Part shown: in pieces, positions 36,319-48,504 of the stretch
How the letters are laid out: the number at the start of each line of letters is the position of its first letter
Position numbering within the stretch: position 1 is the stretch's first letter
Source of the DNA: Ulva prolifera
Lineage: Eukaryota; Chlorophyta; Ulvophyceae; Ulvales; Ulvaceae
Direction of reading: 5' to 3'
Assembly (NCBI GenBank): GCA_023078555.1
Contig: CM041196.1
Span: 10,186,985-10,250,984, forward strand
DNA length: 64,000 nt
Made by a program: the position numbers and the translations under genes
The notes under the pieces: generated by a model
Seen by the model: only the letters and a program-made list of their open reading frames with translations
Told to the model about the DNA's origin: nothing
Database searches by the model: none

Positions 36319-36916
36319 CCGCGGCACGTGGCCGGTGGCCGCAGCTGCAGCACACTCCACTGTAGAGCTGAGAATGATGGAGCAGCAGCAGCAGCTGCAG
36401 CAGCGGCGGCGGAGGAGGCGCAGCGCGAGCCCGGTGGGCACATCAGCAACACGTGCTGCCACAGGACCAAGACCGCTGCCGCTGCAGCGGCAGCACAGCC
36501 CGTGGCCTGTGGCTGTGCCTGCCGCACAAGCCGTTGCGGAGTCAACGTCAAGATTACTGCCCCCCCTGCGGCAGCCACAGCGTCAGCAGCAGCGCAGCCC
36601 GTTCTCGGAGGCTGCGCCCGCCGCACAAGCCGGCGCGGAGTCAACGTCAAGACCACTGCCCCCCCTGCAGCAGCCCCGGCCTCAGCCACAGCAGCAGCAG
36701 CAACAGCGTCGCATCTGGCCGGTAGATACATCTGCTGCGCACTTTGCTACAGGGCTGAACCCGCCGCTGCAGCAGCAATGCGCCCGGCGAACGGAGATGC
36801 CTGTGTTTGCTGCACACGCCGCGTCCGGATCAAGGCCACCGCAGCAGCAGCAGCAGCAGGAGCGGAGTGCGGCAGGCGGCTGCACAGAAGACCTGCAGCC
36901 ACGGATCTACATGTAG
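35708..36916 (+). CDS. Poly-glutamine-rich protein with a conserved-looking N-terminal domain, unknown function
   Basis: Single exon of 402 residues from MGRRKGGHDWPRALV. Residues 1-105 look folded: ALVVHICRDFWRNLSESQRALFARTG, then a basic helix and TRAQVYDIVKAHLAQYF. I do not recognise the domain. The remainder is disordered and Q/A/P-rich, with 13 consecutive Gln encoded by pure CAG at 36278-36316. At least three degenerate repeats of about 40 residues are built on WPV-AAxAAxA followed by RPLPPLQQP and a Q run. Poly-Q plus proline-rich repeats behind a short folded domain are typical of transcriptional co-regulators or RNA-granule proteins in green algae, but that is inference. The frame continues upstream without a better methionine; the one at 35708 was chosen because residues before it look random. 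Confidence 0.6.
36278..36316 (+). repeat. (CAG)13 microsatellite coding for poly-Q
   Basis: Thirteen uninterrupted CAG triplets in frame in the 35708-36916 gene. Purity (no CAA) makes length variation between strains likely. Confidence 0.95.
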
Positions 36917-38160
36917 TCCTGTCACCAACGGCTGCAGATATCTGTAGGACTAGTCCTACCCAGTACTGGGTATCACAAATGCGATATAGCTGGGGCCGGC
37001 ACGCGTGGCGGGGCGGCCTGAATTGCAAGGGTATAGCTGGTAACAGTCGTGTACGTAGCTTCAGAGGTCTGCAGCTGGGCACTACATGAAGTGCAAACGC
37101 CGCCCGCATTGGCAGCTTGCAAGCGGTATCTGTGCCCAGGCACCAGCTGTGGTGCGAAGCAGCGCTCCATTTCGGAGGCATGAGAATGTGTATTTGATGT
37201 TTAGCCTGTCTGAGCGCATTGAGATCTTGTGTAAGTGGGCCATCTGGCTGGCAAGCTGGGCCGCAACTCTAGTATCTCAGGAATATCAGCGATCAGTGGA
37301 GCCGCCTGTGGCTGTGAAGCGGTGCCTGGATCGGCGGGCTGAGCGGTGTAATGCATGCATGATTGGGGACTGCCATGTCAGTTGCACATGTGGAGATGAC
37401 GCGGGGAGCCTGCTGTGACATACGCTATGGCCACATGTTTGTAATGGTACATCTCCGGGTGTGGGGGTTCTGCAGCTGCTGTGTTACTTTATAGGCTGAC
37501 ATGTCAGACGTCGACCTGCTGAGGTTAGCTGCCTACTGATACAACGAGAGTTGTGCATTGAGTACTGAACGTAGTGGATTAGCGCTACGATTACTGTGTC
37601 ACAATAAAAGATCTTGTACACTGTCAGACTTCGGACAGTTTGTAAACACAACAACAGAGTATCGATCCGCTTCAGTTGCAAGGACTGTGTGGGAGAGGCA
37701 GGTAGCCCCGCCGATGTCGCATAGGGGTGCAGCGCAACACAGTCACTACACCGCCGGCGTGCCGCCAACAAACATGAACGCATGTGCCATTTGAAAAATA
37801 GTCGTTGAGTCGCGGGCGCAGCGACTGGGTTCACGCATGTGGCATGCGTGCTGCGCGTGCTGCGCGCCACGCGGCCGTGGCCGTGGTTACACGCAGATAG
37901 AGAGAGATGAATGTAAGGACGGACACACACGCAGCCGCTCCGTGACCACTCCTTCCCCGAGTATGTTGGCAGTTGCTCGGCAATCATCATCGCAGCAGCA
38001 CACTGGCGTGCTGAGAAGCGCTCCTTGTTCCGGCGACACCGACGCCCTTACAGCCACACCCTCCGCCACGATTGCTTCTGCGCACAGCACACAGCGCAGG
38101 CGCACACGGCGCACGCGGACCGGATGATGCCACCGCCGACTGCACAGCACGCACAGCACG
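36917..38160. other. Spacer between the poly-Q gene and GrpE (convergent)
   Basis: About 1.2 kb between two stop codons. No repeat or further coding region is supported. Confidence 0.5.
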
Positions 38161-40449
38161 CTACTCGTCGAGAGGCTTGGCGACGCCGACGCCGGCGGCG
38201 CGGATGACGCGGCCGTTGAGCGCATAGCCGGCCTTGATGACGGCCGCGACGCGACCAGGGGCGATGTCGGCGGAGGGCACCTCGAACATCGCGTTGTGGA
38301 CGTTCGGGTCAAACTCGCCCCCGACCTCTGTCGGCACGCGCTCGAGGCCGCTCTCCTGGAAGATCTTGAACATCACCTGAATGTGAATGTACGTGACTTC
38401 ACCTGCAGCCTGCGGCCGACGGTGGCTACAGGTGCGGCACACCACGCGTGTGCCGAGGCACAACGGGCGTGTGGTGTGGGCGCTCTGCGCAGCGTGGTTG
38501 CTGACGCTGGTCGATGCATCACGATGTCGTGCGGTTGTGGTGTCGGCCGTGTGGCCGGGGACGTTTGCGGAGCGGCGCGGCCGGCACGGGCGCCCTCCGG
38601 CTGGCCTCCGGCTGGCCTGCAGGAGGGTGCTCATGCGCTCCACCGGGAGGGCTGCGCGTGGCCTCAGGAGATAGAACACCAGTATCTGTTCATTTACGCC
38701 ACAAAGGAGTAAAGTACTCCACAAAGTTGGTACACAACGGCCGACCAAGGCCGACAGACCGTTCCGGAAACGTGCCCGCATGACAATCTCCGCCAACACG
38801 AGCTGGAGGGACAGACTTGACGCTGGACGTTCGGGGCGGAATTTTTTTTTTAAATGCATTTTCACCTTTTTTGTGCCTTTTCCTGAGCACGTCGCCTCGT
38901 CGACTCGGGGAACACACCTTCTGTGACATCGCGACGCCGCCGTGGAGGCTGCTGAGGTTCTTCGCGACCAACTCGCACGTGACGGCGCCCTCCGCCTCAT
39001 CCCCGCCGCCCCCTCGCGCCAACCCCGCGCCGCCGTCCTTCGCGGCCTCCAGCACGTTCCCCGGCACGCTGTCCAGCGCACGCTCAAGGTTATCCGCAAC
39101 GTCGAGGATGTTCTTGCAGAACCCCTGCACGCCGTGCGAGGATCGCACACGCGCTGGACCGAGGCCGCAACCGACCGGAGAATGACGAAATCACCGAGCC
39201 CCGGCGCCCCCGCACACAAAACAGCAACAAGAATGTTGGGGAAGATGGAGGGGAGATGCCGGTGGGGTCAGGTCGTACCTGCAGCGCGAATTGTCGGGTC
39301 TCCTCCATCTGCTGGGTGGTGCGTTTGCGGAGGTTGTCCATGTCGGCCATGACCGAGACGGCGCGGCTGCGGACCGCCTCGAGCTCCTCTTCCAGCTCCT
39401 CTACCCGAGCCTGCTTCTCTGACAGCTGCCCCTGTACAGACTCCCAACCCGGTTCATAGCCGCAACGCGTACTTGTGGCTGTATGCACGCACATGGAGCA
39501 AGCCGAGTGGTTCATTTATGGAGGTGTCTGTCCCCTCACAGCATGGGCAGCAGGAGTGGTGGTGTGGCATTTGGCCGGGGTGCAAGTGGATGGAACATAG
39601 TCCGACGTGACAAGCTGGCAGAGGGTCACAGACGGTGTCTACAGGTGTCGGTGGACGAATGGTGTTTCGTCAGATAGGCTGCAGGTGGGATGGGTGAGAG
39701 TGGAGCGAAAGTATGCACACTGTGTGCTCTGCACAAGGCCAGACCGGCCTGCAGGCAAGCATGTGCGAGCACGAGTCGAACCACAAAAATTCATTCATGA
39801 TAGGCTTCATTGATATGTACAGCCCACTTTGGACGGTCGAGACCTGGACGAATCATGCTGAACAGGACAGGGCAGCTGTGCACAGTCTCTGGAGAGCAGG
39901 GAGTGCTTGTGCTTTTTTCTGGGAGGTCAGCATCGATGTCGAAACGCAGTTTTCGGCAGTTCAGTGCCTTGCATTCCTCTCGACGAAGGTCAGCCTGGCC
40001 ATTGGTTTGTGGAGGGGAGTCTCGATGGCTGCATGGCCCTCAACAACCAGCCACAAGTCGAAGGAGCAGCGAACCGCTTCCAGATACTAGAACTTTACAG
40101 ATGTGACTGATTAATACCACAATAATGTTGAAGCAGGCTTTTGCCGAAAGTTTGCGTGCGGCACGAGGCATTTAGGTGTCTGCGATTCCAGAAGGGACCG
40201 AGAGCATACCTGAAGCTCGGCTACGCTGCCGTCTTCGGCGCTAGCCTCGGCATCAGATTCAGATGCACCAGTTTCTGCTTCCGCGGTGGCCTCGGTCTTC
40301 GCGTCTCCGTCCTTCGGCTCCGATGCACTCGCAAACGCAGCTGTGCGGGGTGCTCGTTGCATTGCATCCGCAGCAAGCATTATTTGACGCGAAAGAATTT
40401 GCAACAGGGATGGATTGGATGATGTCGCTTGCACTGCGCGGCGTAACAT
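38161..40449 (-). CDS. MGE1: Mitochondrial-type GrpE nucleotide-exchange factor
   Basis: GrpE/Mge1 releases ADP from organellar Hsp70 and so drives protein import and folding. Four exons, 40449-40210, 39431-39279, 39124-38918 and 38376-38161, join in phase 0 throughout and give 271 residues. The N-terminus MLRRAVQATSSNPSLLQILSRQ is basic, amphipathic and free of acidic residues, as in a mitochondrial presequence. An acidic linker (about residues 50-80) follows, then the long GrpE helix (EELEEELEAVRSRAVSVMADMDNLRKRTTQQ). The head comes next, with NILDVADNLERAL and the C-terminal beta wing (PNVHNAMFEVPS, APGRVAAVIKAGYALNGRVIRAAGVGVAK). An in-frame ATG at 40575 would add 42 residues that look less like a targeting peptide. 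A plastid location cannot be excluded. Confidence 0.94.
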
Positions 40450-41788
40450 AGTTGTGGTTCTACGTGTGCTATTCAAGTGCCAAGGAACCGCTGGTGGTGT
40501 TTCTGTCACACGAGGCGCACTGATATTGAACAGACCGCGATCACACAAGTCACACCAACACCCTGTGAGAATCATGTACGTTGTCGCCCCATGGACATCA
40601 CCTGGCTGCTGTGGCGCTGTTTTTCGGATCTGTTTAATTGGCTGCGGATGTGGCTCCCGGATGTGGCGCTGGGGTGTCCGAGAGAAGCTCTACAAACAAA
40701 TGCTTTGCGCGCCGTCGTGGGGTCAAGGTACAGAGATGAATGCACAAATCACAACACGATCTCACAGCTTCCTGTCTGCACTGGCGTCCTGTGACTGGTC
40801 AGTCAGATTCAAGTAGCTGCGAATCAACGATCCATCTGAACAGACTTGCCACTCCGAACGTATGACCATCGCTATCCGCAATATCGCCTACCTACCAGCG
40901 AAGTCATGACGCTATGTACGCTGATGAACAGTGTTCTTGGAAAGGCAAGCTGTGCACCACTGTTTCGTGCGTGGGTCAGAGCCTGGCTCACCACGGGCAG
41001 GTCCAGAGGCCAGCGAACGCTTTCACTAGTCTGACATTCAATGTATGTGTAAAAAATTCCAATTTGGCAGGGGTGGCCGTACGGACACTCATGAGCCGGC
41101 CTCGCCGAACACGCCAAAAACGTTCTGCGACCGCATGGTCTCTGTCAGGAGCTGGTATGGGCGCACTCAGCCCACAAAATGAGCGCTACTTGCTCCACCC
41201 ATCCATGACGTACCGCTGAGCTGTTGAATTGCACAAGGTCGGGCGTCAAGCAGTGATAGCCATCGTTCACATTGGGCAACTGCACCTGGGAACTGCTGGG
41301 AATAGCTGCTGACATGGGGGGGGCTGCATTTCAGGGCGCCATCCAAGGGAACGCACCCGCCACCGCCGTGACATCTACCCGCAATTCCCAAGACCTTTTT
41401 TTCAGTGTGCTGAGCTGTGCAGCGGCCTGGCAACGACGGCAGCCCGTGCAAACAATTGAAAACAAGACTAGACCACATGGAGCACCACTTTGGGCCACTA
41501 CGGAGGTATAAGGAACTGCTTGCTGTGCCACAAGCCGCCCCGCAGAATCAGGAACATAACTCAGACAGAGCCGGGCCTGACGGCACGCCGCTACTTGTGC
41601 ACAGCATGCGCAAGGTACTGCTGGGTGTGGTAGTGCAGACCATGGCAGCCATCGCTGATCGAAGGGTCTGTATTAGAACTGAAATGATCGCCCACGGTAT
41701 CATTAACTGCAGCAAGCGATGCAGCAAGCGCATAATAACGCCACACCACCCCAGGATGTGCTGGCTGCGGTCGCCAGGCGCTGTGCGT

Positions 41789-41846
41789 CCGGGTGCGTCA
41801 GCACAGCGGTGCCGGGCGCCCCGCACCGCTGTGCTGACGCACCCGG
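41789..41846. repeat. Perfect inverted repeat, 24-bp arms, 10-nt GC-rich loop
   Basis: Left arm 41789-41812 and right arm 41823-41846 are exact reverse complements (ends CCGGGTGCG / CGCACCCGG) around cgggcgcccc. There is no T run after it, so it is not a simple terminator. It directly abuts a second palindrome. Confidence 0.97.
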
Positions 41847-41874
41847 ATATCGTATCCTGCGCAGGATACGATAT
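41847..41874. repeat. Perfect 28-bp loopless palindrome
   Basis: Exact palindrome with half-site atatcgtatcctgc, starting on the base after the preceding inverted repeat. It has no spacer between half-sites. Confidence 0.97.
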
Positions 41875-42567
41875 TTAGCAGGATTCATGGCGGCGGAAGA
41901 CCTGCTGCTGAACGTGGTCGATATCGTGGTCGATAAACAACGTCAAAGGTGCTCGCACGTGCCAATGGCAGATGTACAGATGGGCTAATGGGATGTAAAG
42001 TAAAGTAAATGTAAATTGGATGTGGTTGTCGAGCTCGAAGCAGCCTTGACAGCGATCTGCCATGGACAAAGACGGACACGGCTCTGAGCTGCTGGCCGGG
42101 ATCGCTTTCCCATTGCGAGCGCTTTGTTTGTGCGACAGCAAATTTGCCAGACCGTAGCCATGGCGTTGTTCGGACTGGCTAGATACTGCTGCGGGCAGGA
42201 TACTTGTGGAGTATCAGATGCTGCACGTGGCCACGCGTGGCCACAAAATACGGCTGATACGGTGGCGCCGGTGCCCTCGCTCCGCATGCAGGCACGGCTG
42301 TGAGAGCAAGGATTCACGGCAAGAGCCTGACACGCTGCCTTAAAAATGATCAGAGAGCCTGCGATGGAACAGATGCGCATGGTGCCGGCAGATTATGAAG
42401 CTATCGAACTCGTACGCATCTGAATCGTCGCTTGCTCGAACGTGATCTGGACACTGCAGAGCTCTTGTACATCTCATCCCAGTACCTTTAATTTGCCTCC
42501 TAGGGCTCTTTTTAGGTCTTGAGTATCGGCTGCAGTGTAGTTCAAGCCTTCCACAGCGGTTCGTGGA

Positions 42568-45500
42568 ATGGGTTCAAAGCAACGAGTACATGACGTCGTG
42601 ATCATCGGAGGAGGCGTTGCGGGCCTATCTGCCGCGAAAGAGCTGCAACGTCACGGCTGCGACGATGTATGCGTTGTGGAAGCGCAGAATCGGCTCGGCG
42701 GGCGTGTGAAACAGGTCCACGGCATCGCGCCCTGGGCTCTGGATGCTGGCGCCGAGCTGGTGCACGGCCAGCGCAGCACTGTCGCGTCTCTCCTCGTTGA
42801 TGACATCAAGGCTGATCTGGTGAAGAAGGAGTATCCGAACTACGTGTACTGGCGAGACAGCGGCGAAATTGCGTGCGCCTGCGGCGAAGGAGGCGAGAGC
42901 GAAGACACCGCAGTCGATAGCACGTTCAACCTGATAGAGCAGGTACGAAATTCTGGAGGCTTTATTGTTGTCAGGATCTGTGGTAGCCCTCCATGCCGAT
43001 TGACTTTCGTGCAGTACTCGAGAGTCGATGAGTCCATGCCTCGGGCAGTCCGCCACCGCATACGGTCCCGCATCCGCCGAATCCACGCACACGTTGTCGA
43101 AGTTGCGAGAAGCGCTCACGTTGGAGGCGTGGAGCATGATGGCTGTGTCCTGCGTTGACCAAACTCGCTGGCCGCCGGCCCGTTGACGGACAGGTTGTTT
43201 GGTGCCGATCTGCGCTTTGTCGCGGCGCTGTGCCCCAGGTCCTCAAACTTGAGATTTTATTGTAAAAGGCTGTTTTCGTGTGGCACTTGTATGTCGGTCC
43301 TTGCGTGATGTGCACCTGCCCTGACGGAGATGTTCTCGATGACAGCGCCCCACGTTCGTGGACGCCGAGGCGACAGGTCTGCAAAAATTCACAGAACGCA
43401 CCACTCGATGCATACATTTCCTGACGGTCACCAGGACGTTCTTGCTGCTAGGCGTCGTGTGCTGGCCGGCGGTCTGAACGTACATCTGCCGCGCGCTGCC
43501 TATCACAAGTACTTAACCGAAGAGGCAGTGGGATAGCAGTGGAGGACCACAGAAGCATCTGCCGTGCGCTGTGTGGTGCGTGCTGCGGGCCAGATTCGTA
43601 AATCTGTTCTGTCACGGATGAGTCCTGCAGTCACTTCGCGGTTGCATACAAACCCCGACAAAGATCCTGTAGCGTATCAGGCCCTGCGGTGTCTCACATG
43701 GCATCGAATGTCGAACGCGCTGGCGCCTCAACATGAGTGCAAACTCGGGCAGGTTGCCAGCGCTGCATGCCTCTCCCTGTAAGCGCAGAGCAAGGGTAGG
43801 AAGGGCAGAGCACCAGCTGCATGCCTTGATCTGCCACACCTATACAGATGTTCGCGGAAAGCTCTGCTGCGAGGCGGCAGTCATGTGAGGTACATGCATG
43901 TCAGCGCTCAAGCATGTAGGGGTGCGAGTGGGTCGATCACCTCTTCCGGTCACAGCATAGCCCCGCCGTCCGGCTACGTTACCTTGTCTCAGATTGTGTG
44001 CTCTGCGAAGCCTGTGCTAGATCTGTTGCGCTAGTGAAAGTCCACCGATCTGACCGAGAGCTGGCCTCCAGAGACAGCCTCTGATCACTGAAGAAGCGGC
44101 AGTGCACTTGCTGCACAGCCCTGTCTCCTCCGCAGGTGCACGTTCATGTTTCGGACATCTCCATCTGTCATCGAATCACAGATTACCTCCCCCCCCCGTC
44201 CCCCTTCCCGTCCCCCATGCATGTGCCATGTCAACAATACACTTGTCACAAGGCACTTCAGCAAGGCCGCGTGCAGACACGGTGAGATGCTGCATCAGGC
44301 CATCAGGTGCGTTCACCCGCACGGCATCGCACATCTTGCTCAGAGCCGTCCCGCCAGAAGCATTCGTGCCCAGCTCAGCCCCGACGCCATCCGTGAACAT
44401 CCAATCACTGAGATTCTGCACATCAACGCATGCTCCTCATGCGTGCAGCTTGCGGAGGTCTCACCGGACGACACCTCCGCGGACAAGACAGTGGAGCAGT
44501 GGTTCCGGGGGCGCTGCGACGCCGCAGCGTCTAAACGCGTGATGCCGCTGCTGGACGCGTACTACGCCAACGACCTGTGTTCGGACCTGCGCAGCCTGGG
44601 TGTGGCTGAGGCGGCGCTAGAAGCACGCAGCTGGAGCGATGGAGAGGACACGCTCGTGAAGGGGGGCACGATGGCCCCCCTCACGGCCGCGCTCTCACGC
44701 GGCGTGCCGCTGCGGCTGGGGTGGCCGGTGCGGGAGATCCGGTGGCGGGAGCAGGCAGGCGCGTGGAGCCGCGGCGGCGGTGCGGCGGCTCCGGAGGCGG
44801 CCGCGGAGGTCGTTGGAACAAACGGCGAGGTGCGTGCGTGCATGCATGCGTTACAAGAGCAGAACATCACCGTCCGCCGCTGGCATGCATCACTTCGGAC
44901 CATGCAAGGGTGGTGTCGAAGTGTCCGGATGTCCGATGTATGTGGCTTGCAGTGTATCCATGGTTGCTTTTGTGAGGTCCACCTGCCAAATTGTCTGTCT
45001 GGCCGAGGCAGACTGGAGCTTACACCATGCATGTCCCGGACCCAGTGCTGCCGGAGATAGATCTCAACACGATGTGCCAGTCTGGTAACTTGACCTATGC
45101 GCTCATCTGCTCTGACCATGCACACCGCCATTGCTGTTTGGGGACAACCCTGACTGCATGGCGTGCTGCAGGTCCTCCTAGCCCGCGCAGTCATCTGTGC
45201 CGTGCCGCTGACTCAGCTCCAGAAGCAGGCTCTGCAGCTGTCACCCGCCCCTGGCCCCGCCTTCCACCGCACCCTCCAAGCCACCCGCGTCCACAACGCC
45301 GTCAAGCTCTGGGCGGTCTTCAGGGTTCCCTTCTGGGAGAGCGCCGCGCCACTGCGCCGCGCCACCGCCGCCGCCGCCGCAGCCGCCCTCTCAGGGGATG
45401 AAATACCATCTGCGCTAGCCCTCGACGGCGTTCCATCCTACACGGGGTCCGATGACAAGACCGAGTCCGAGCTACAAACACATGCAGGAACTTCAGACAT

Positions 45501-46290
45501 GGAGAGGGCACCCGGCGCGCCGCGGCTCAAGCCCGCGCGAACCCTGGCCGCGACCTCGAGCCTTTCCGAGTCCACCCGCACCCTGAATGCGCAGTGCAGC
45601 ATTGATGCCTCTTCGCCTTCCGATGATGAGGACTCGGTCCCCTCCCGGACGGGCAGCCCCGCGCAGAGCTGCTCCAGCAACGGCACCGTAGAGGGGGTCG
45701 CGCCGGAGTTCTGGAACATGCTGTGCCCGGAATGCCCGGTTCCAGAGTTTTGGGTGCCACAGCACGCGCCTGACGGGCTCGAGGACGCGACGGGCGCGGC
45801 GGTGGTTGGCGCGGCAGACAGCGCGACAGGCGGCAGGCTCGCAGCGGCGCCGCTACCGGTGGAGTCTGTTCACGTGCTACAGGGTTTCGCATGCGCGGCG
45901 AAGGCTGACGCGCTGTCTGCCCTCGGCCCCGCAGCCGCAGTCCAGGTGTTTCTCGACCAGCTGGACCAGATCTTCAGCGCAGCGGACGCAAAGTCGCCCG
46001 CCGCGGCGGCTGCGGCGAGCCCGGCCAGCACCGCGTTTGTCCGCGGTGGGATCATGGACTGGGGGAAGGAACCCTACATCGAGGGGGGCTACTCGTCCCC
46101 GTCCGTCGGGCTGGAAGCCGGGGCGCGTGCCGTGTTGCAGGCGCTGCCGGGCGGCACCGTGTTCTTTGCGGGGGAGCACACGCACGAGCGGCTCAATGCG
46201 TGTCTACAGGGGGCCATGGAGACAGGCGTACGCGCCGCGACGCAGGCGATGCAGAGCCTCGGGGGCGGCCGGGGCCCCGAAGAATCGTGA
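42568..46290 (+). CDS. FAD-dependent amine oxidase (polyamine oxidase / LSD-like)
   Basis: Oxidises a secondary or primary amine with FAD, as polyamine oxidases and LSD-type demethylases do. Exons 42568-42942, 44449-44829 and 45172-46290 all join in phase 0 and give 624 residues. The N-terminal dinucleotide-binding fold is clear (DVVIIGGGVAGLSAAKEL, then VVEAQNRLGGRV with the GG-R motif, and DAGAELVHG). The substrate region has LLDAYYANDLCSDL. The second FAD contact is ARAVICAVPLTQLQ and the C-terminal FAD motif is TVFFAGEHTHERLNACLQGAMETG. An unusual Ser/Asp/Ala-rich insert of about 110 residues (roughly DNA 45380-45700) interrupts the substrate domain. No SWIRM or tower domain is visible, which argues against a true LSD1 and for a polyamine-oxidase-like enzyme. 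The first intron is 1.5 kb and contains C-rich stretches. No clear peroxisomal signal ends the protein. Confidence 0.88.
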
Positions 46291-48504
46291 GCGTGTGTCT
46301 GAGGCGGGGGACACAGGGTCGCTCCAGCTTGTGCCTGCGGTGGCTTGCAGAATAGTGCTGTGCCGATTTCGAACATGACGGACGCGATACCTTGTGTCGC
46401 GGTGACCTGTGGGATCACCGACTGGTTCCAATTTCACTTTTGCGGCACTGGTGGTGCTGTGAAGCGGCAGTGGGCAGATTCATGCCCATGCATGCTGTGC
46501 ATGCGTGATCAATATTTGACTGCTAGCGAACGAGACAGCTCGTGATGCCCTTTCTGTGGCGCCAGGGGTGCAGATACGCTGGCGCGGCGGTGAGCTGAGG
46601 CTGGCAGCAGTCGGGGTTGAGCAGACCCTTCCAGCTAACGGGCTTTTTTCAGAATAGGTTACAGAATCACCTGGTTTATGAGAATAATGCTTGTAATGTG
46701 ACTGCGGGATTGCACTGCTGCACATGCGGCGGGTACAATTGAGTGTTGATTGAGCCAAGCATCTGATTCTTGGCTCCGTGCGTCGGTCCGAGGGGGACAG
46801 GCAGACGCAACAGCTGCATCTCCTCAGCCCTGCTGTCGTGATGCCACCAGCAGAGCTGGCAGGCGCAGCTTCTAGGTCATCGTGATACATTTGACAGTCT
46901 CAAGAAGAATCGAAACCAGCAGAAACAGTCCCAATCACGTGGAATGCTGTTGATGTGTCGACGCTTGATGACGATGATGGCACTTTCGCAGATCGCAACG
47001 GCAGTTCGTGACCACCTCAAGCAGCACAGCATCGGGCCCTGTAGCCTGCGTAGGGTTCCCTGGGGGGGTAGGGTTCCCTGGGGGGGGATTTCAGGTGCTG
47101 GCCCCCCTTCTGCATGTTCCTAACCTTTCGGAGGTATCAGCGTCCGGTAACGATGCAGCTAAGCTAACCCAGATTGGCCTTTCATTACACATTAGCATGA
47201 TACGCTTGCATCAAGACAGGCCCTGTGTAGCGATGCATGTGCCGGGCAGGCCATTGGGCAACACAGCCATTCCTCTGGGGACACAGCCATTTCAGACAAT
47301 GCATGCAGTTAGTGGTGGCGGTGGCAAGGTCTGGCCTGGTTCAGCAGTGAGATCTCGGGGCACCTGTCTTGGGCTGCGCGCACAGTCGCCGACACGGCCT
47401 CTCACGTGATCACAGTTGCATCAGGGGTTGGCCACATCGAGGCAGCACTGGCTGAAGAAGCTGTACCGCATGATACTACTGCTTCAGCTGCATCACTCCA
47501 TCGCCGAGTCAAAGCCTAGGTAAGAGATGCACAGGCAGTCAGATGCCGCAAAGGCAAGGGTCAGTCCGGTGCGGGTGCCCGAACGGCTGCCCCCGGGTCT
47601 GCTGTTCAGGCTCCTGCTGTGACACCGGCCGCCCTCCCGAGCGATGGCTTGCAAATTTGCTGCTATGTGTGAGCGCATGATGTGCATGACACAGCCGGGC
47701 ACTTTGGGGCATGTTCATCGGAGCAACTCTGAAAATCGCGGCCGCTGCAGTGACATAGACAGGGTGGCTTTGGTGCCGTGTGATCGTGATGCCTCTGCGG
47801 CTCCGTTACTCTCTCCCACACTCATGCATGCCGGTCATGCAAACAGGCCACGCCATCTCCGTCTCGAGATATGCCTCATCAGCTCTCACAGCACAACTGC
47901 AGAGGATTGAATCGCCAACTGAACTCTCCCGGAATATCCGCACACCCTCCCTCCAGCTCCTAGACTACACAACCTGACACGCCGACAAATTCCCCCACAC
48001 TCCTTCCGCTCACACCACACAAGCCAGTGGTTTCAAGTGGAAAGTCCACTGCCTGCTGGATCCTCCGAACCCCGGTGCAGCTCACACCTCACCGCTCTCT
48101 GAAAACACCCCGGAAACTATCACAGGCCGCCGACTGAACGCAGCGGCTTCGAACAAGCATCATGCTGGGACCATACTGTGCGTGCTGCGCACAGCCGCTA
48201 CACCGGTGCTCGATGAGTCGCGAATCATACCCAACTTCTGAAAATGGACGCACTAAAGTGGCCTTGGTCTCGCCTTGTGCACTGCCCTCATCTACAGCAG
48301 GCCTCTTGGATCTGACGCTCTCCGACTCCGGCCTCCCCCGGGCCCCGTGCGGCGCCGGACGCGGACCGCACGTTCGCTACTGTCACCAATGCATGCAGCA
48401 CATGCATACAAGTGTAGCTGCCCCCTCTCCCTCCTGACGTGGGGACGTGCCGCCGCGGCAGCACCATGCGTATCTCAGCGTGGTACCGCAGCGCGCCGCC
48501 GCTG
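46291..48504. other. Spacer between the amine oxidase and the VTT gene (convergent)
   Basis: About 2.2 kb with no supported gene. It contains a G-rich direct repeat (tagggttccctgggggg, twice, 47050-47088) and one TCTCGAGATA palindrome near 47862. Confidence 0.5.

Larger units (their letters stand above)
40450..42567. other. Divergent intergenic region between GrpE and the amine oxidase
   Basis: About 2.1 kb between two start codons on opposite strands. It holds the pair of perfect palindromes at 41789-41874. No coding region is supported. Confidence 0.5.

Noticed and set aside
35632-37089. A 485-codon frame overlapping the poly-Q gene in another frame
   Set aside because: It is a shadow produced by the CAG repeats (poly-Ala/poly-Ser reading). 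The 35708 frame has a folded-looking N-terminus and protein-level repeats.
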